In this document: piece by piece, positions 7,565 to 14,201 of the stretch
Numbering within the stretch: the first letter of the stretch is position 1
Layout: each line of letters begins with the position of its first letter
From: an uncultured Nocardioides sp.
GTDB lineage: Bacteria > Actinomycetota > Actinomycetes > Propionibacteriales > Nocardioidaceae
Length of the DNA: 17,115 nucleotides
Direction of reading: 5' to 3'
Assembly: GCF_946885725.1 (NCBI RefSeq)
Contig: NZ_CAMPGZ010000082.1
Location: 1 to 17,115 of the forward strand
Program-made: the position numbers and the translations under genes
The notes under the pieces: generated by a model
The model's input: the letters and a program-made list of their open reading frames with translations, nothing else
Database searches by the model: none
Told to the model about the DNA's origin: nothing

Positions 7565-8518
7565 ATGGCAGGCAACTCGGCACGACGCGGCGCGATCAAG
7601 AAGACCGGCAAGGGCAACCCCACCGCCGGGTCCGGCGGTCGCCGCCGTCGCGGCCTCGAAGGCAAGGGCCCGACCCCGAAGGCGCAGGACCGCGAGGGCC
7701 ACAAGGCCTTCAAGGCGTCCAAGCGCGCGCAGAAGTCCGCGAGCACACGCCCCAAGCGCACCGCGCGGTCCGACTCCGAGTGGGTCGCCGGCCGCAACGC
7801 TGTCGTCGAGGCGCTGCGGGCGGGGATGCCGGTCACCACGGTGTACGTCGCCGAGGGCGCCGAGCGCGACGGCCGGCTGCGCGAGGTGTTCCGGATCGTC
7901 GCCGACCGCGGCCTGTCGATGCTGGAGGCGCCGCGCAGCGAGCTCGACCGGCTGACCGGCGGGGCGGTGCACCAGGGTTTGGCCGCCCGCGTGCCGCCCT
8001 ACGAGTACGCCCACCCCGACGACCTGCTCGCCCGCGCCGAGGAGGCCGGCGAGCCCCCGCTGATCGTCGCGCTCGACTCGGTCACCGACCCGCGCAACCT
8101 CGGCGCGATCGTCCGCTCGGCGGCCGGCTTCGGCGCGCACGGTGTGCTGATCCCGGAGCGTCGCGCGGCCGGGATGACCGCCGCGGCGTGGAAGACCTCG
8201 GCCGGAGCGGCCTCGCGCATCCCGGTCGCCCAGACGGTGAACCTGACCCGGCAGCTGAAGGCCTACCAGGAGGCCGGCTGCATGGTCGTCGGACTGGCCG
8301 CCGACGGCGACGTGTCGCTGCCCGAGCTCGACCTCGCCGACGGCCCGCTCGTGGTCGTGGTGGGCTCCGAGGGCGAGGGGCTGCACCGGCTGGTGGCCGA
8401 GACCTGCGACCAGCTGGTCTCGATCCCGATGGTCAACGCGGTCGAGTCGCTCAACGCCGGCGTGGCCGCGTCGGTGACGCTCTACGCCGTCGCGCAGGCG
8501 CGCGGCGTCGTCGCCTGA
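7565..8518 (+). CDS. rlmB: 23S rRNA (guanosine-2'-O-)-methyltransferase, SpoU/TrmH family
   Basis: 317 residues. The first ~70 are a Lys/Arg/Gly-rich, probably disordered RNA-binding extension. The rest is the standard enzyme: a substrate-binding domain ([14 protein letters not shown] from residue 74) and a trefoil-knot SPOUT domain. Motif 1 is [16 protein letters not shown] (171-186), motif 2 is VVGSEGEGL (265-273), and motif 3 is [15 protein letters not shown] (287-301). It uses S-adenosylmethionine to methylate a ribose 2'-OH in 23S rRNA; in E. coli RlmB the target is G2251. The TrmH fold alone does not fix the exact nucleotide, but position next to cysS and length support RlmB. The basic N-terminal tail is common in actinobacterial members. 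Its stop is followed by a convergent gap with degenerate repeats. Confidence 0.93.
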   Translation: MAGNSARRGAIKKTGKGNPTAGSGGRRRRGLEGKGPTPKAQDREGHKAFKASKRAQKSASTRPKRTARSDSEWVAGRNAVVEALRAGMPVTTVYVAEGAERDGRLREVFRIVADRGLSMLEAPRSELDRLTGGAVHQGLAARVPPYEYAHPDDLLARAEEAGEPPLIVALDSVTDPRNLGAIVRSAAGFGAHGVLIPERRAAGMTAAAWKTSAGAASRIPVAQTVNLTRQLKAYQEAGCMVVGLAADGDVSLPELDLADGPLVVVVGSEGEGLHRLVAETCDQLVSIPMVNAVESLNAGVAASVTLYAVAQARGVVA

Positions 8519-8536
8519 GCCTCAGCCCTGACGGGC

Positions 8537-8589
8537 GTTCGAGCTTGTCACCCTGACGGGTAGACCACTGATCTCGACAGGGTCGATCA
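8537..8589. repeat. Degenerate copies of a TCGA-rich dispersed repeat in a convergent gap
   Basis: GATCTCGACAGGGTCGATCA (8570-8589) matches the reverse complement of the repeat core at 14702-14721 at 17 of 20 positions. TTCGAGCTTGTC (8538-8549) resembles the same element in the other orientation. The 89-bp gap lies between the convergent rlmB and DUF4032 genes, so the element may also act as a bidirectional terminator. No T-run follows it. Confidence 0.5.
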
Positions 8590-8607
8590 CCCGGAGCACA
8601 GGATCGA

Positions 8608-9939
8608 TCAGCCGGGGCGCTTCCGGCCGGCCCGCGACCTGACCACGTCCTCCGTGATCACCTCCGGCTCCGGCTCGACGTCCGGCTCCGGCTCGTCGTC
8701 CGCGGGGACCGCCGCCATCTCCGCGGTCGTCTCCGATGCCGTGGTGATGGCCTCCTCCGGTCGCTTGGAGAGCACCTGCCGGAAGTAGTCGCGGGCGGCG
8801 TCGAAGATGTCGACCTCCTTGCCGGCCTGCTCCGAGAGGTACCACCGGTGCTCGAGGATCTCGTGGTAGACCTCGGCCGGCTCGAGGCGCCCGCGCAGGT
8901 CCTCGGGGATCATCGCGACGACCGGCTCGTAGACCTCGGTCAGCCACCGGTGCGCCACGACCGCGCGGTCCTCGCCGCCGAGACCCGAGCTCGCGGTGAA
9001 CCCTGCGATGTCGTTGAGCAGTCGCCGCGCCTGGTTCTCCTCGACGTAGAGGCCGGTGAGGCTCTGCAGCTCGCGGCGGTGGTGGCCCGCCTCGACGACG
9101 CGCGGCTGCACGCGGACGGTCGAGCCGTCCCAGTCGGTGACGATGTCGACCTCCTCGACGTCGAAGCCGAGCTCGTTGAGGCGCTCGAGGCGCTGCTCGA
9201 TCTTCCACATCTCGTCGACGTTGAACTCCTCGGTCCCGGTCAGCTCGTTCCAGAGCGCGTCGTACCGCTCCTGCAACCGTTCGACGATCGCGAACGCGTC
9301 CACGTCCTCGGGGATCAGGCCGCCGGCCTGCAGGTCGAGCAGCTCGCCGAAGATGTTGGTCGAGGCGATCTCGATGTCGTTGGCGCGCTGCCCGTCACTG
9401 AGCTCCTGGTGCAGCTCGCCGGTCTCGGCGTCGACGACGTACGCCGCGAACTCGCCGGCGCTGCGGCGGAACAGCACGTTGGACAGCGACACGTCGCCCC
9501 AGTAGAACCCGGCGAGGTGCAGCCGGACGAGCAGCACGACCAGGGCGTCGATCAGCGTCGGCAGGTCCTCGGACGGCAGGCCGTGGCTGAACAGCGAGCG
9601 GTACGGCAGCGAGAACCGCAGGTGCTTGGTGACCAGGCACGGCTCGAGGGGCTCGCCGTCGGGCGTCTCGCGACCCTCGACGACCCCGACCGGTTCGACC
9701 GTGGGCAGGCCGAGGCGCTGCAGGTCGCGGAGCAGGCGGTACTCGCCGAACGCCCAGCGCTCGCGGGTCTCCTTCACCGCGTAGACGTCACTGCCCAGCC
9801 GGACGAGGCGCACCACGTGGCGAGAGATGCCGCGGGGGAGGTGGACGACGACGTCCTTGTCCCACTCCTCCAGCGGCAGGTGCCAGGGGAGCCGGACCAG
9901 GGCCGGGTTCGGGCGGGTCGCGACGATCCGCAGAGCCAT
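8608..9939 (-). CDS. DUF4032-type protein with an atypical protein-kinase-like N-terminal domain
   Basis: 443 residues. The N-terminal half resembles the lipopolysaccharide-kinase/RIO branch of the kinase fold: AVKETRERWAFGEY (candidate nucleotide-binding Lys56 and Glu66), HLAGFYWGDVSLSNVLF (catalytic-loop-like Asp149 and Asn154) and YVVDAETGE (DFG-like Asp170). The middle holds a long charged helical region, VDEMWKIEQRLERLNELGFDVEEVDIV, which matches the actinobacterial DUF4032 family as I remember it. The C-terminus is a low-complexity Glu/Pro tail (DDEPEPDVEPEPEV) ending in basic residues. Substrate and function are unknown; kinase activity is inferred from these motifs only. ATG 9939 lies 6 nt after TAGGCT, suggesting its own leaderless promoter. 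soxR lies 37 bp upstream on the same strand. Confidence 0.8.
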   Translation of the reverse strand: MALRIVATRPNPALVRLPWHLPLEEWDKDVVVHLPRGISRHVVRLVRLGSDVYAVKETRERWAFGEYRLLRDLQRLGLPTVEPVGVVEGRETPDGEPLEPCLVTKHLRFSLPYRSLFSHGLPSEDLPTLIDALVVLLVRLHLAGFYWGDVSLSNVLFRRSAGEFAAYVVDAETGELHQELSDGQRANDIEIASTNIFGELLDLQAGGLIPEDVDAFAIVERLQERYDALWNELTGTEEFNVDEMWKIEQRLERLNELGFDVEEVDIVTDWDGSTVRVQPRVVEAGHHRRELQSLTGLYVEENQARRLLNDIAGFTASSGLGGEDRAVVAHRWLTEVYEPVVAMIPEDLRGRLEPAEVYHEILEHRWYLSEQAGKEVDIFDAARDYFRQVLSKRPEEAITTASETTAEMAAVPADDEPEPDVEPEPEVITEDVVRSRAGRKRPG

Positions 9940-9945
9940 CCCGTC

Positions 9946-9951
9946 AGCCTA
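9946..9951 (-). promoter_or_regulatory. -10 box TAGGCT for leaderless DUF4032 transcript
   Basis: TAGGCT (9951-9946) ends 6 nt before ATG 9939, and the leader GACGGG is too close to the start to be a good ribosome-binding site. The box sits in the 37-bp gap after soxR, so the gene could be expressed without soxR read-through. Confidence 0.45.
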
Positions 9952-9976
9952 GTGCTGCCTCGGCCGCGCGCCCCAG

Positions 9977-10429
9977 TCAGCGGCGACGCTTGCCCGCCGG
10001 CTCGAGGAAGACCGCGCCCGGGCCGCGCGGGGCGACCTCGTCGTGCGGGTTGTTGAGCGCGCAGGTCTTCAGCGACAGGCAGCCGCACCCGATGCAGCCG
10101 TCGAGCTTGTCGCGCAGCCGCTCGAGCCGCTCGATCTGCTGGTCGATCCGCGGCCGCCACGACCGCGACAGCCGCGCCCAGTCGGCCTTGGTGGGGGCGT
10201 GGTCGCGGGGGAGGGTGTCGAGAGCCTCCGCGATCTCGTCGAGAGTCAACCCGACACGTTGCGCGGCGCGGATGAACGCGACCCGGCGCAGCGTCGGGCG
10301 CAGGTAGCGGCGCTGGTTGCCGGACGTGCGCTCCGACGAGATCAGCCCGACCTCCTCGTAGTAGCGCAGCGCCGACGGCGCGACGCCGGACCGCTTCGAC
10401 AGCTCGCCGATCGTCAGGTGGGCAACCAT
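9977..10429 (-). CDS. soxR: Redox-sensing MerR-family transcriptional activator SoxR
   Basis: 150 residues. The N-terminal MerR helix-turn-helix is classic (LTIGELSKRSGVAPSALRYYEEVGLI, then SSERTSGNQRRYLRPTLRRVAFI). A dimerising helix covers about 85-110. The C-terminal cluster motif, Cys112-x2-Cys115-x-Cys117-x5-Cys123 (CIGCGCLSLKTC), binds the [2Fe-2S] centre of SoxR. In this family, oxidation of the cluster by redox-cycling compounds or superoxide switches on target promoters. No soxS is needed in actinobacteria, where SoxR acts directly on small gene sets. The ATG at 10429 lies 6 nt after TAGGAT, consistent with a leaderless mRNA. It diverges from a two-subunit transketolase across 54 bp containing a SoxR-box-like palindrome, which suggests both autoregulation and control of the transketolase pair. 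Confidence 0.96.
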   Translation of the reverse strand: MVAHLTIGELSKRSGVAPSALRYYEEVGLISSERTSGNQRRYLRPTLRRVAFIRAAQRVGLTLDEIAEALDTLPRDHAPTKADWARLSRSWRPRIDQQIERLERLRDKLDGCIGCGCLSLKTCALNNPHDEVAPRGPGAVFLEPAGKRRR

Positions 10430-10435
10430 GTGCCG

Positions 10436-10441
10436 ATCCTA
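10436..10441 (-). promoter_or_regulatory. -10 box TAGGAT of the soxR promoter (leaderless)
   Basis: TAGGAT (10441-10436) ends 6 nt before ATG 10429. The expected -35 position falls inside the SoxR-box-like repeat at 10451-10466, so SoxR binding would overlap its own promoter. Confidence 0.5.
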
Positions 10442-10445
10442 GACC

Positions 10446-10476
10446 TTGACTTCAAGTGAACTTGAACTTGCACGGT
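10446..10476 (+). promoter_or_regulatory. SoxR-type promoter with inverted repeat TTCAAGTGAACTTGAA (10451-10466)
   Basis: The 16-bp repeat has perfect 7-bp arms (TTCAAGT/ACTTGAA) around GA. Its CAAGT-N2-ACTTG core is that of the known SoxR box. TTGACT (10446-10451) and CACGGT (10471-10476) flank a 19-bp spacer, the over-long spacing typical of MerR-family promoters. CACGGT ends 7 nt before the transketolase ATG at 10484. The -10 box is weak, as expected for an activator-dependent promoter. Function is inferred. Confidence 0.65.
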
Positions 10477-10483
10477 AGTCGGC

Positions 10484-11194
10484 ATGAGCTTGCTGACCGC
10501 GCTCGAAGCGCCTCCCGACCACACCTACGACGACCTGCCTCGGCTGATGTCGCTGATGACCGGCGACGAGAAGCACTCCGCCGCGGCCACCTCGACGCTC
10601 GACGTTGTCTGGGTGCTCTACGACCGGGTGCTGCGGGTCGACCCGACGGCCGTCGACGACCCGACCCGCGACCGCTTCTACCTGTCCAAGGGACACGGCC
10701 CGATCGCCTACTACGCCGTGCTCGCCGCCAAGGGGTTCATCCCCGAGTCGTGGTTGCCCGGCTGGGCGGCGTACGACTCCCCGCTCGGCCACCACCCCGA
10801 CCGGGTGCTCGTGCCGGGTGTCGAGATCAGCAGCGGCTCGCTGGGGCACGGCTTCCCGCTCGCCGTCGGTACGGCGTTGGGCCTGCGCGCCCAGGGGCTC
10901 GGGTCGCGCATCGTGGTGCTGGTCGGCGACGCCGAGCTCGACGAGGGCAGCAACCACGAGGCGGTCGAGCTCGCCGGCGCGCTGGGCCTCGACAACCTCG
11001 CCGTGGTCGTCGTCGACAACCAGTCCTCGACGCACAACCGGCCGGGAATCATCGCGGGCCGCTTCGTGCACGAGGGCTGGCACGCCGCGATCGTCGACGG
11101 CCGCGACCACGACGCCCTGGAGCGGGCGCTGACGCAACGAGTCGAAGGGCGGCCGACCGTGGTCGTCGCCGAGGTGGAGGAGAAGTGGGCATGA
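10484..11194 (+). CDS. Transketolase, N-terminal (TPP-binding) subunit
   Basis: 236 residues, equivalent to the N-terminal third of a classical transketolase. FYLSKGHGPIAYYAVLAAKG (65-84) and SGSLGHGFPLAVGTALGL (117-134) are transketolase signatures. The TPP/Mg motif is GDAELDEGSNHEA (148-160) with DN at 178-179; the usual GDG is GDA here. The gene overlaps the next by ATGA, so the two halves are made together and should form a heterotetramer. Transketolases move two-carbon ketol units between sugar phosphates, but split transketolases also serve special pathways such as branched-sugar or aminocyclitol metabolism, so the substrate is open. No Shine-Dalgarno sequence precedes the ATG. The gene is divergent from soxR and faces a SoxR-type promoter. 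Confidence 0.9.
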   Translation: MSLLTALEAPPDHTYDDLPRLMSLMTGDEKHSAAATSTLDVVWVLYDRVLRVDPTAVDDPTRDRFYLSKGHGPIAYYAVLAAKGFIPESWLPGWAAYDSPLGHHPDRVLVPGVEISSGSLGHGFPLAVGTALGLRAQGLGSRIVVLVGDAELDEGSNHEAVELAGALGLDNLAVVVVDNQSSTHNRPGIIAGRFVHEGWHAAIVDGRDHDALERALTQRVEGRPTVVVAEVEEKWA

Positions 11195-12147
11195 TCGCCG
11201 TGAACTCGATCAACCGCAGGCACCACCGGTCGGCCGACCCGCGCACGCGGTTCGCCGACACCGCGGCCGCCCTGGTCGACGAGGACCTGTCGGTCGCGCT
11301 GGTCTACGCGGAGATCAGTGGGCAGTACTTCGGCGACGTCGAGCGTCGCCACCCCGACCGCGTGATCAATGTCGGCATCCGCGAGCAGCTGCTGGTCAAC
11401 GTCGGTGCCGGCCTGGCGCTGACCGGGATGCGGCCGATCGTGCACACCTTCGGATCGTTCCTGGTGGAGCGGGCCTTCGAGCAGGTCAAGCTCGGCTTCG
11501 GCCACCAGGACGTCGGCGGCGTGCTCGTCGGCTCCGGCGGCTCGTTCGACATCGCGTCCGGCGGACGCACCCACCAGGCGCCCGGCGACGTGCCGCTGAT
11601 GGACACGCTGCCCGGCTGGACGATCCACGTTCCCGGCCACACCGACGAGGTCGAGGACGCGCTGCGACTCGCCGTGGCGGGCGACGGCCGGGAGTACGTC
11701 CGCGTCGTCAGCCAGCAGAACGACCGCGCGTTCCCCGTGCGGCCGGGGAGCTTCCACGTCGTGCGTCGCGGCGCCGGCGCCACGGTGGTCGCGGTGGGAC
11801 CGACGCTGAAGCCGGTGCTGGAGGCGTCGCGCGACCTCGACGTCTCGGTGCTCTACGCGAACGTCGTGCGGCCGTTCGACGGCCGCACCCTGCGCGCGGT
11901 GCTCGCCACACCGGAGGTCGTGCTGGTCGAGCCGTACCTCGCCGGTACGTCCAGCCGGCTCGTGGCCGACGCACTGTCCGACGTACCGCACCGGCTGCTG
12001 GCGCTCGGCGTGCGCAGCGAGGAGCTGCGCCGCTATGGCACACCCGCGCAGCACATCGCGGCGCACGGCCTCGACGCGGCGGGCATCCGTGAGTCGATGG
12101 ACGAGTTCCTGGCCCTGGTCGGCCGTGAGGGCGGGTTCGCGTCGTGA
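11191..12147 (+). CDS. Transketolase, C-terminal (pyrimidine-binding and C-terminal domain) subunit
   Basis: 318 residues. It carries the transketolase Pyr domain with the TPP-activating glutamate (Glu65 in INVGIREQLLVNVGAGLAL). IVHTFGSFLVERAFEQVKL and SGGRTHQAPGDVPLMDTLPGWTIHVPGH follow, then the small C-terminal domain (ATVVAVGPTLKPVLEA, VLYANVVRPFDGRTL). The start is ATG 11191, overlapping the first subunit's stop by 4 bp. The same frame is open upstream to 10456, but that part is shadow of the N-terminal subunit. The order N-subunit then C-subunit is as in other split transketolases. The two are probably co-transcribed from the SoxR-type promoter at 10446-10476. Exact substrate unknown. 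Confidence 0.9.
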   Translation: MIAVNSINRRHHRSADPRTRFADTAAALVDEDLSVALVYAEISGQYFGDVERRHPDRVINVGIREQLLVNVGAGLALTGMRPIVHTFGSFLVERAFEQVKLGFGHQDVGGVLVGSGGSFDIASGGRTHQAPGDVPLMDTLPGWTIHVPGHTDEVEDALRLAVAGDGREYVRVVSQQNDRAFPVRPGSFHVVRRGAGATVVAVGPTLKPVLEASRDLDVSVLYANVVRPFDGRTLRAVLATPEVVLVEPYLAGTSSRLVADALSDVPHRLLALGVRSEELRRYGTPAQHIAAHGLDAAGIRESMDEFLALVGREGGFAS

Positions 12148-12207
12148 CCAGCGATCCCGTCCTCACGGCCGCGGGGCAGGGGTCTGCGTGAGTCCCCCGT
12201 GGGTGCG

Positions 12208-12381
12208 TCAGCGCTTGAAGGCGTCCTTGACCTTCTCGCCTGCGTGCTTGAGGTCGGCCTTGCTCTGCTCGGCCTTGCCCTCGTCGCGCATCGAGTCGTC
12301 CCCGGTCGCCTTGCCCAGCGCCTCCTTGGCCTTGCCGACCGCGCCTTCCGTCTTGGCGTGAGCCTTGTCGTCGGTGCCCAT
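12208..12381 (-). CDS. CsbD-family small stress-associated protein
   Basis: 57 residues, highly charged and helical, built around GKAKEALGKATGDDSMRDEGKAEQ and ending KVKDAFKR. This is the CsbD signature; members are about 55-70 residues and are linked to general stress response, with unknown biochemical role. ATG 12381-12379 is preceded by a near-perfect AGGAGG (12393-12388) at 6 nt, the best ribosome-binding site in the window and in contrast to the leaderless genes nearby. Upstream on the same strand, GGGGTAG (12430-12424) resembles the -10 part of a stress-sigma-factor promoter, but I find no matching GTTT-type -35, so this is weak. It converges on the transketolase C subunit across a 60-bp gap. 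Confidence 0.9.
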   Translation of the reverse strand: MGTDDKAHAKTEGAVGKAKEALGKATGDDSMRDEGKAEQSKADLKHAGEKVKDAFKR

Positions 12382-12473
12382 GTCGCTCCTCCTCGGGTCG
12401 AGCGCTGTGCTGACGCAGCCTCACTACCCCGGCCCCGGATTTACATTCCTTCCACATCTACGATGGTTGCTGC

Positions 12474-12546
12474 GCCGCTTTAGCTCAGCTGGTAGAGCAT
12501 TCGCCTTGTAAGCGAAAGGTCGTCAGTTCGAACCTGACAAGCGGCT
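12474..12546 (+). tRNA. tRNA-Thr (anticodon UGU)
   Basis: A complete 73-nt cloverleaf. The acceptor stem GCCGCTT (12474-12480) pairs with AAGCGGC (12539-12545), with discriminator T. The D arm is GCTCAGCTGGTAGAGC. The anticodon stem TTCGC/GCGAA encloses loop CTTGTAA with anticodon TGT, which reads threonine ACA. The T arm is GTCAG-TTCGAAC-CTGAC. CCA is not encoded. TACGAT at 12459-12464 could be its -10 box, but no well-spaced -35 is evident. Confidence 0.96.
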
Positions 12547-12639
12547 CGGCGAGCCTCGTGACCATGGCCGGGTTCCGGGGCGCACGGAGTGGGTACTCCT
12601 GTCTGGGGACCGTCCCGGTCCCTGGACGAGGAGGCCACC

Positions 12640-13326
12640 ATGCTGGGACGCAAGCACGACTCCGACACGACCTCCGTGGACACCCGCGACCGGGTCCACG
12701 ACGACGCGGCTCACGACACCCGGCACATGCCGGGGCAGCGGCACGACATCGACCGCACGGACGACACCCAGGTCGTGTCGCGCGATGAGACCGCCACCGT
12801 CGACCCGGAGCAGGCGCGCCGGGACCGGTTCGGCGGGATCAACTGGGGCGCCGGGTTCTTCGGCTGGCTCGTCGCCATCGCGGTCTCCGTGCTGCTCGCC
12901 GCGATCGTCGGCGCGGTCACGGCCGGGACGGGCGCCGAGGACCAGCTCATCCCCGACGCCTCCACGACCGAGCTCGGTGTGGCCGCGATGGCCACGGTCG
13001 CGATCGTGCTGGCGATCGGCTACTACGCCGGCGGGTACGTCGCCGGGCGCATGTCGCGCTTCGACGGGCTGCGTCAGGGCGTGGCGGTGTGGCTGGTCGG
13101 CGTCGTGATCACCGCCCTCGCCGTCGCGGCCGGGACGTTCCTCGGTGACCGCTACAACGTGCTGGCCGACGTCGAGCTGCCCAGTGTGCCGGTCTCGACC
13201 GACACGATGACCACGGCGGGTCTCGTCATGGCCGCGGTCGTGCTGCTGGTGACGCTGGTCGCCGCGATGCTCGGCGGCGCGGTCGGACGGCACTACCACG
13301 CGCGCGTGGACAAGGCCGCGTTCTAG
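12640..13326 (+). CDS. Four-helix integral membrane protein with hydrophilic His/Asp-rich N-terminus, function unknown
   Basis: 228 residues. Residues 1-65 are hydrophilic and unusually rich in Asp, His, Arg and Thr (HDSDTT, RDRVHDDAAHDTRHM, QRHDIDRTDDTQ), and probably disordered. Four hydrophobic helices follow at about 70-95, 112-136, 146-168 and 191-214. The glycine-rich GYYAGGYVAGRMSRFDGLRQG links helices 2 and 3, and the C-terminus is short and basic. ATG 12640 is chosen because AGGAGG (12629-12634) lies 5 nt upstream; the frame opens earlier at 12589 without a ribosome-binding site. I do not recognise a characterised family. The position beside a CsbD gene hints at envelope or stress function, but this is only proximity. 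The nearest upstream feature is the tRNA; a 3' hairpin at 13341-13374 may end its transcript. Confidence 0.85.
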   Translation: MLGRKHDSDTTSVDTRDRVHDDAAHDTRHMPGQRHDIDRTDDTQVVSRDETATVDPEQARRDRFGGINWGAGFFGWLVAIAVSVLLAAIVGAVTAGTGAEDQLIPDASTTELGVAAMATVAIVLAIGYYAGGYVAGRMSRFDGLRQGVAVWLVGVVITALAVAAGTFLGDRYNVLADVELPSVPVSTDTMTTAGLVMAAVVLLVTLVAAMLGGAVGRHYHARVDKAAF

Positions 13327-13332
13327 GAGCCC

Positions 13333-14184
13333 TCAGCGCAGCCGCTCCGCCGGGAACGTCCGGGACGGAGCGGCGAGCTCGTCCTGCGTCTGCACGATGC
13401 GCATCTCGCGCTCGCCGGCGTCGGCGGTCGCCTGCACCACGGCGAACACCGACGCCGTCGTGCGCGCGAGCGCGTCCTCGAGCGGCCGGCCGTCGAGGAC
13501 GTTGGCGAGGAACACCGCGGCGGTGAGGTCGCCGGCGCCCGGCGGGTTGACCGAGAGCCGCGGGAACCGGGTGCGCCACGCGCCCTCGCGCCCGACGACC
13601 ACCATGTCGAGCGCGTCGTCCGGGGTGTCGTCGACGATCACGCTGGTGACGAGCACCGTCTCGGGGCCGGTCGCGCGGACGGCGTCCACGGCCGCGACCA
13701 GCTCATCGGTCGTCGAGGTCTCGGTGCCGGCGAGGAAGTCGAGCTCGAAGTGGTTCGGCGTGATCACGTCCGCGGCCGGGACGACCTGGTCGCGCATGAA
13801 CTCCGGGATGCCCGGCCGCACGAACATGCCGCGGCCGACGTCGCCCATCACCGGGTCGCAGCAGTAGATCGCCGAGGCGTTGGCGGCCTTGACCTTCGCC
13901 ACCGCGTCCAGGATCACCGCACCGACGTCCTCGGCGCCCTGGTAGCCGGACAGCACGGCCTCGCAGCGCTCGAGCGCACCGCGGTTGCCGACCCCCTCGA
14001 TCACGTCGGCGACGTCGCCGGAGGTGAGCAGTGGGCCCTTCCAGTCGCCGTACCCGGTGTGGTTGGAGAAGTGCACGGTCATCACCGGCCAGACCACTTT
14101 GCCCAGCCGCTGCAGGGGGAACAGCGCCGCGCTGTTGCCGGCGTGGCCGTAGGCGACGAGGGACTGGATCGACAGGATGCTCAC
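13333..14184 (-). CDS. pdxY: Pyridoxal kinase, PdxY-type
   Basis: PdxY phosphorylates pyridoxal with ATP in the vitamin B6 salvage pathway, in the cytoplasm. 283 residues, normal length for this ribokinase-family enzyme. The N-terminal substrate motif is SIQSLVAYGHAGNSAALFPLQRLG (5-28). SNHTGYGDW follows at 40-48, YCCDPVMGDVGRG at 107-119 (phosphate/Mg site), and ADVITPNHFELDFL at 138-151. The catalytic Asp219 lies in NPPGAGDLTAA, the ribokinase-superfamily anion hole. The start is GTG 14184-14182, with CAGGA about ten bases upstream. The GTG lies 17 bp after the M23 peptidase stop, so the two are probably co-transcribed. Its last codons also form a strong hairpin. Confidence 0.96.
   Translation of the reverse strand: MSILSIQSLVAYGHAGNSAALFPLQRLGKVVWPVMTVHFSNHTGYGDWKGPLLTSGDVADVIEGVGNRGALERCEAVLSGYQGAEDVGAVILDAVAKVKAANASAIYCCDPVMGDVGRGMFVRPGIPEFMRDQVVPAADVITPNHFELDFLAGTETSTTDELVAAVDAVRATGPETVLVTSVIVDDTPDDALDMVVVGREGAWRTRFPRLSVNPPGAGDLTAAVFLANVLDGRPLEDALARTTASVFAVVQATADAGEREMRIVQTQDELAAPSRTFPAERLR
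13341..13374. terminator. GC-rich hairpin in the 3' end of pdxY, possible terminator of the facing membrane-protein gene
   Basis: GCCGCTCCG (13341-13349) and CGGAGCGGC (13366-13374) are perfect 9-bp arms. Between them CCGG-GAACGT-CCGG can form an inner stem. The hairpin begins 14 bp after the membrane-protein stop and lies inside the last codons of pdxY. There is no T-run, so termination is a guess. Confidence 0.4.
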
Positions 14185-14201
14185 CCGGCCGATCCTGCCA
14201 C

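Noticed and set aside
6077..8386. Long 769-codon open frame on the minus strand opposite cysS-rlmB
   Set aside because: It is the antisense shadow of two clearly identified genes. Its translation is Arg/Gly/His-rich low-complexity sequence typical of high-GC shadow frames.
6118..8556. 812-codon plus-strand frame overlapping cysS and rlmB
   Set aside because: Out of frame with both genes and rich in Arg/Ala/Pro shadow sequence, with no recognisable domain.
12162..12192. CTCACG/CGTGAG inverted repeat between the transketolase C subunit and csbD
   Set aside because: Only 6-bp arms around a ~20-nt loop, without a T-run; too weak to call a terminator, although the convergent position fits.
12424..12430. 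GGGGTAG upstream of csbD as a stress-sigma promoter
   Set aside because: The -10-like half is present, but no GTTT-type -35 lies at the right distance, so it is mentioned only as a weak hint.
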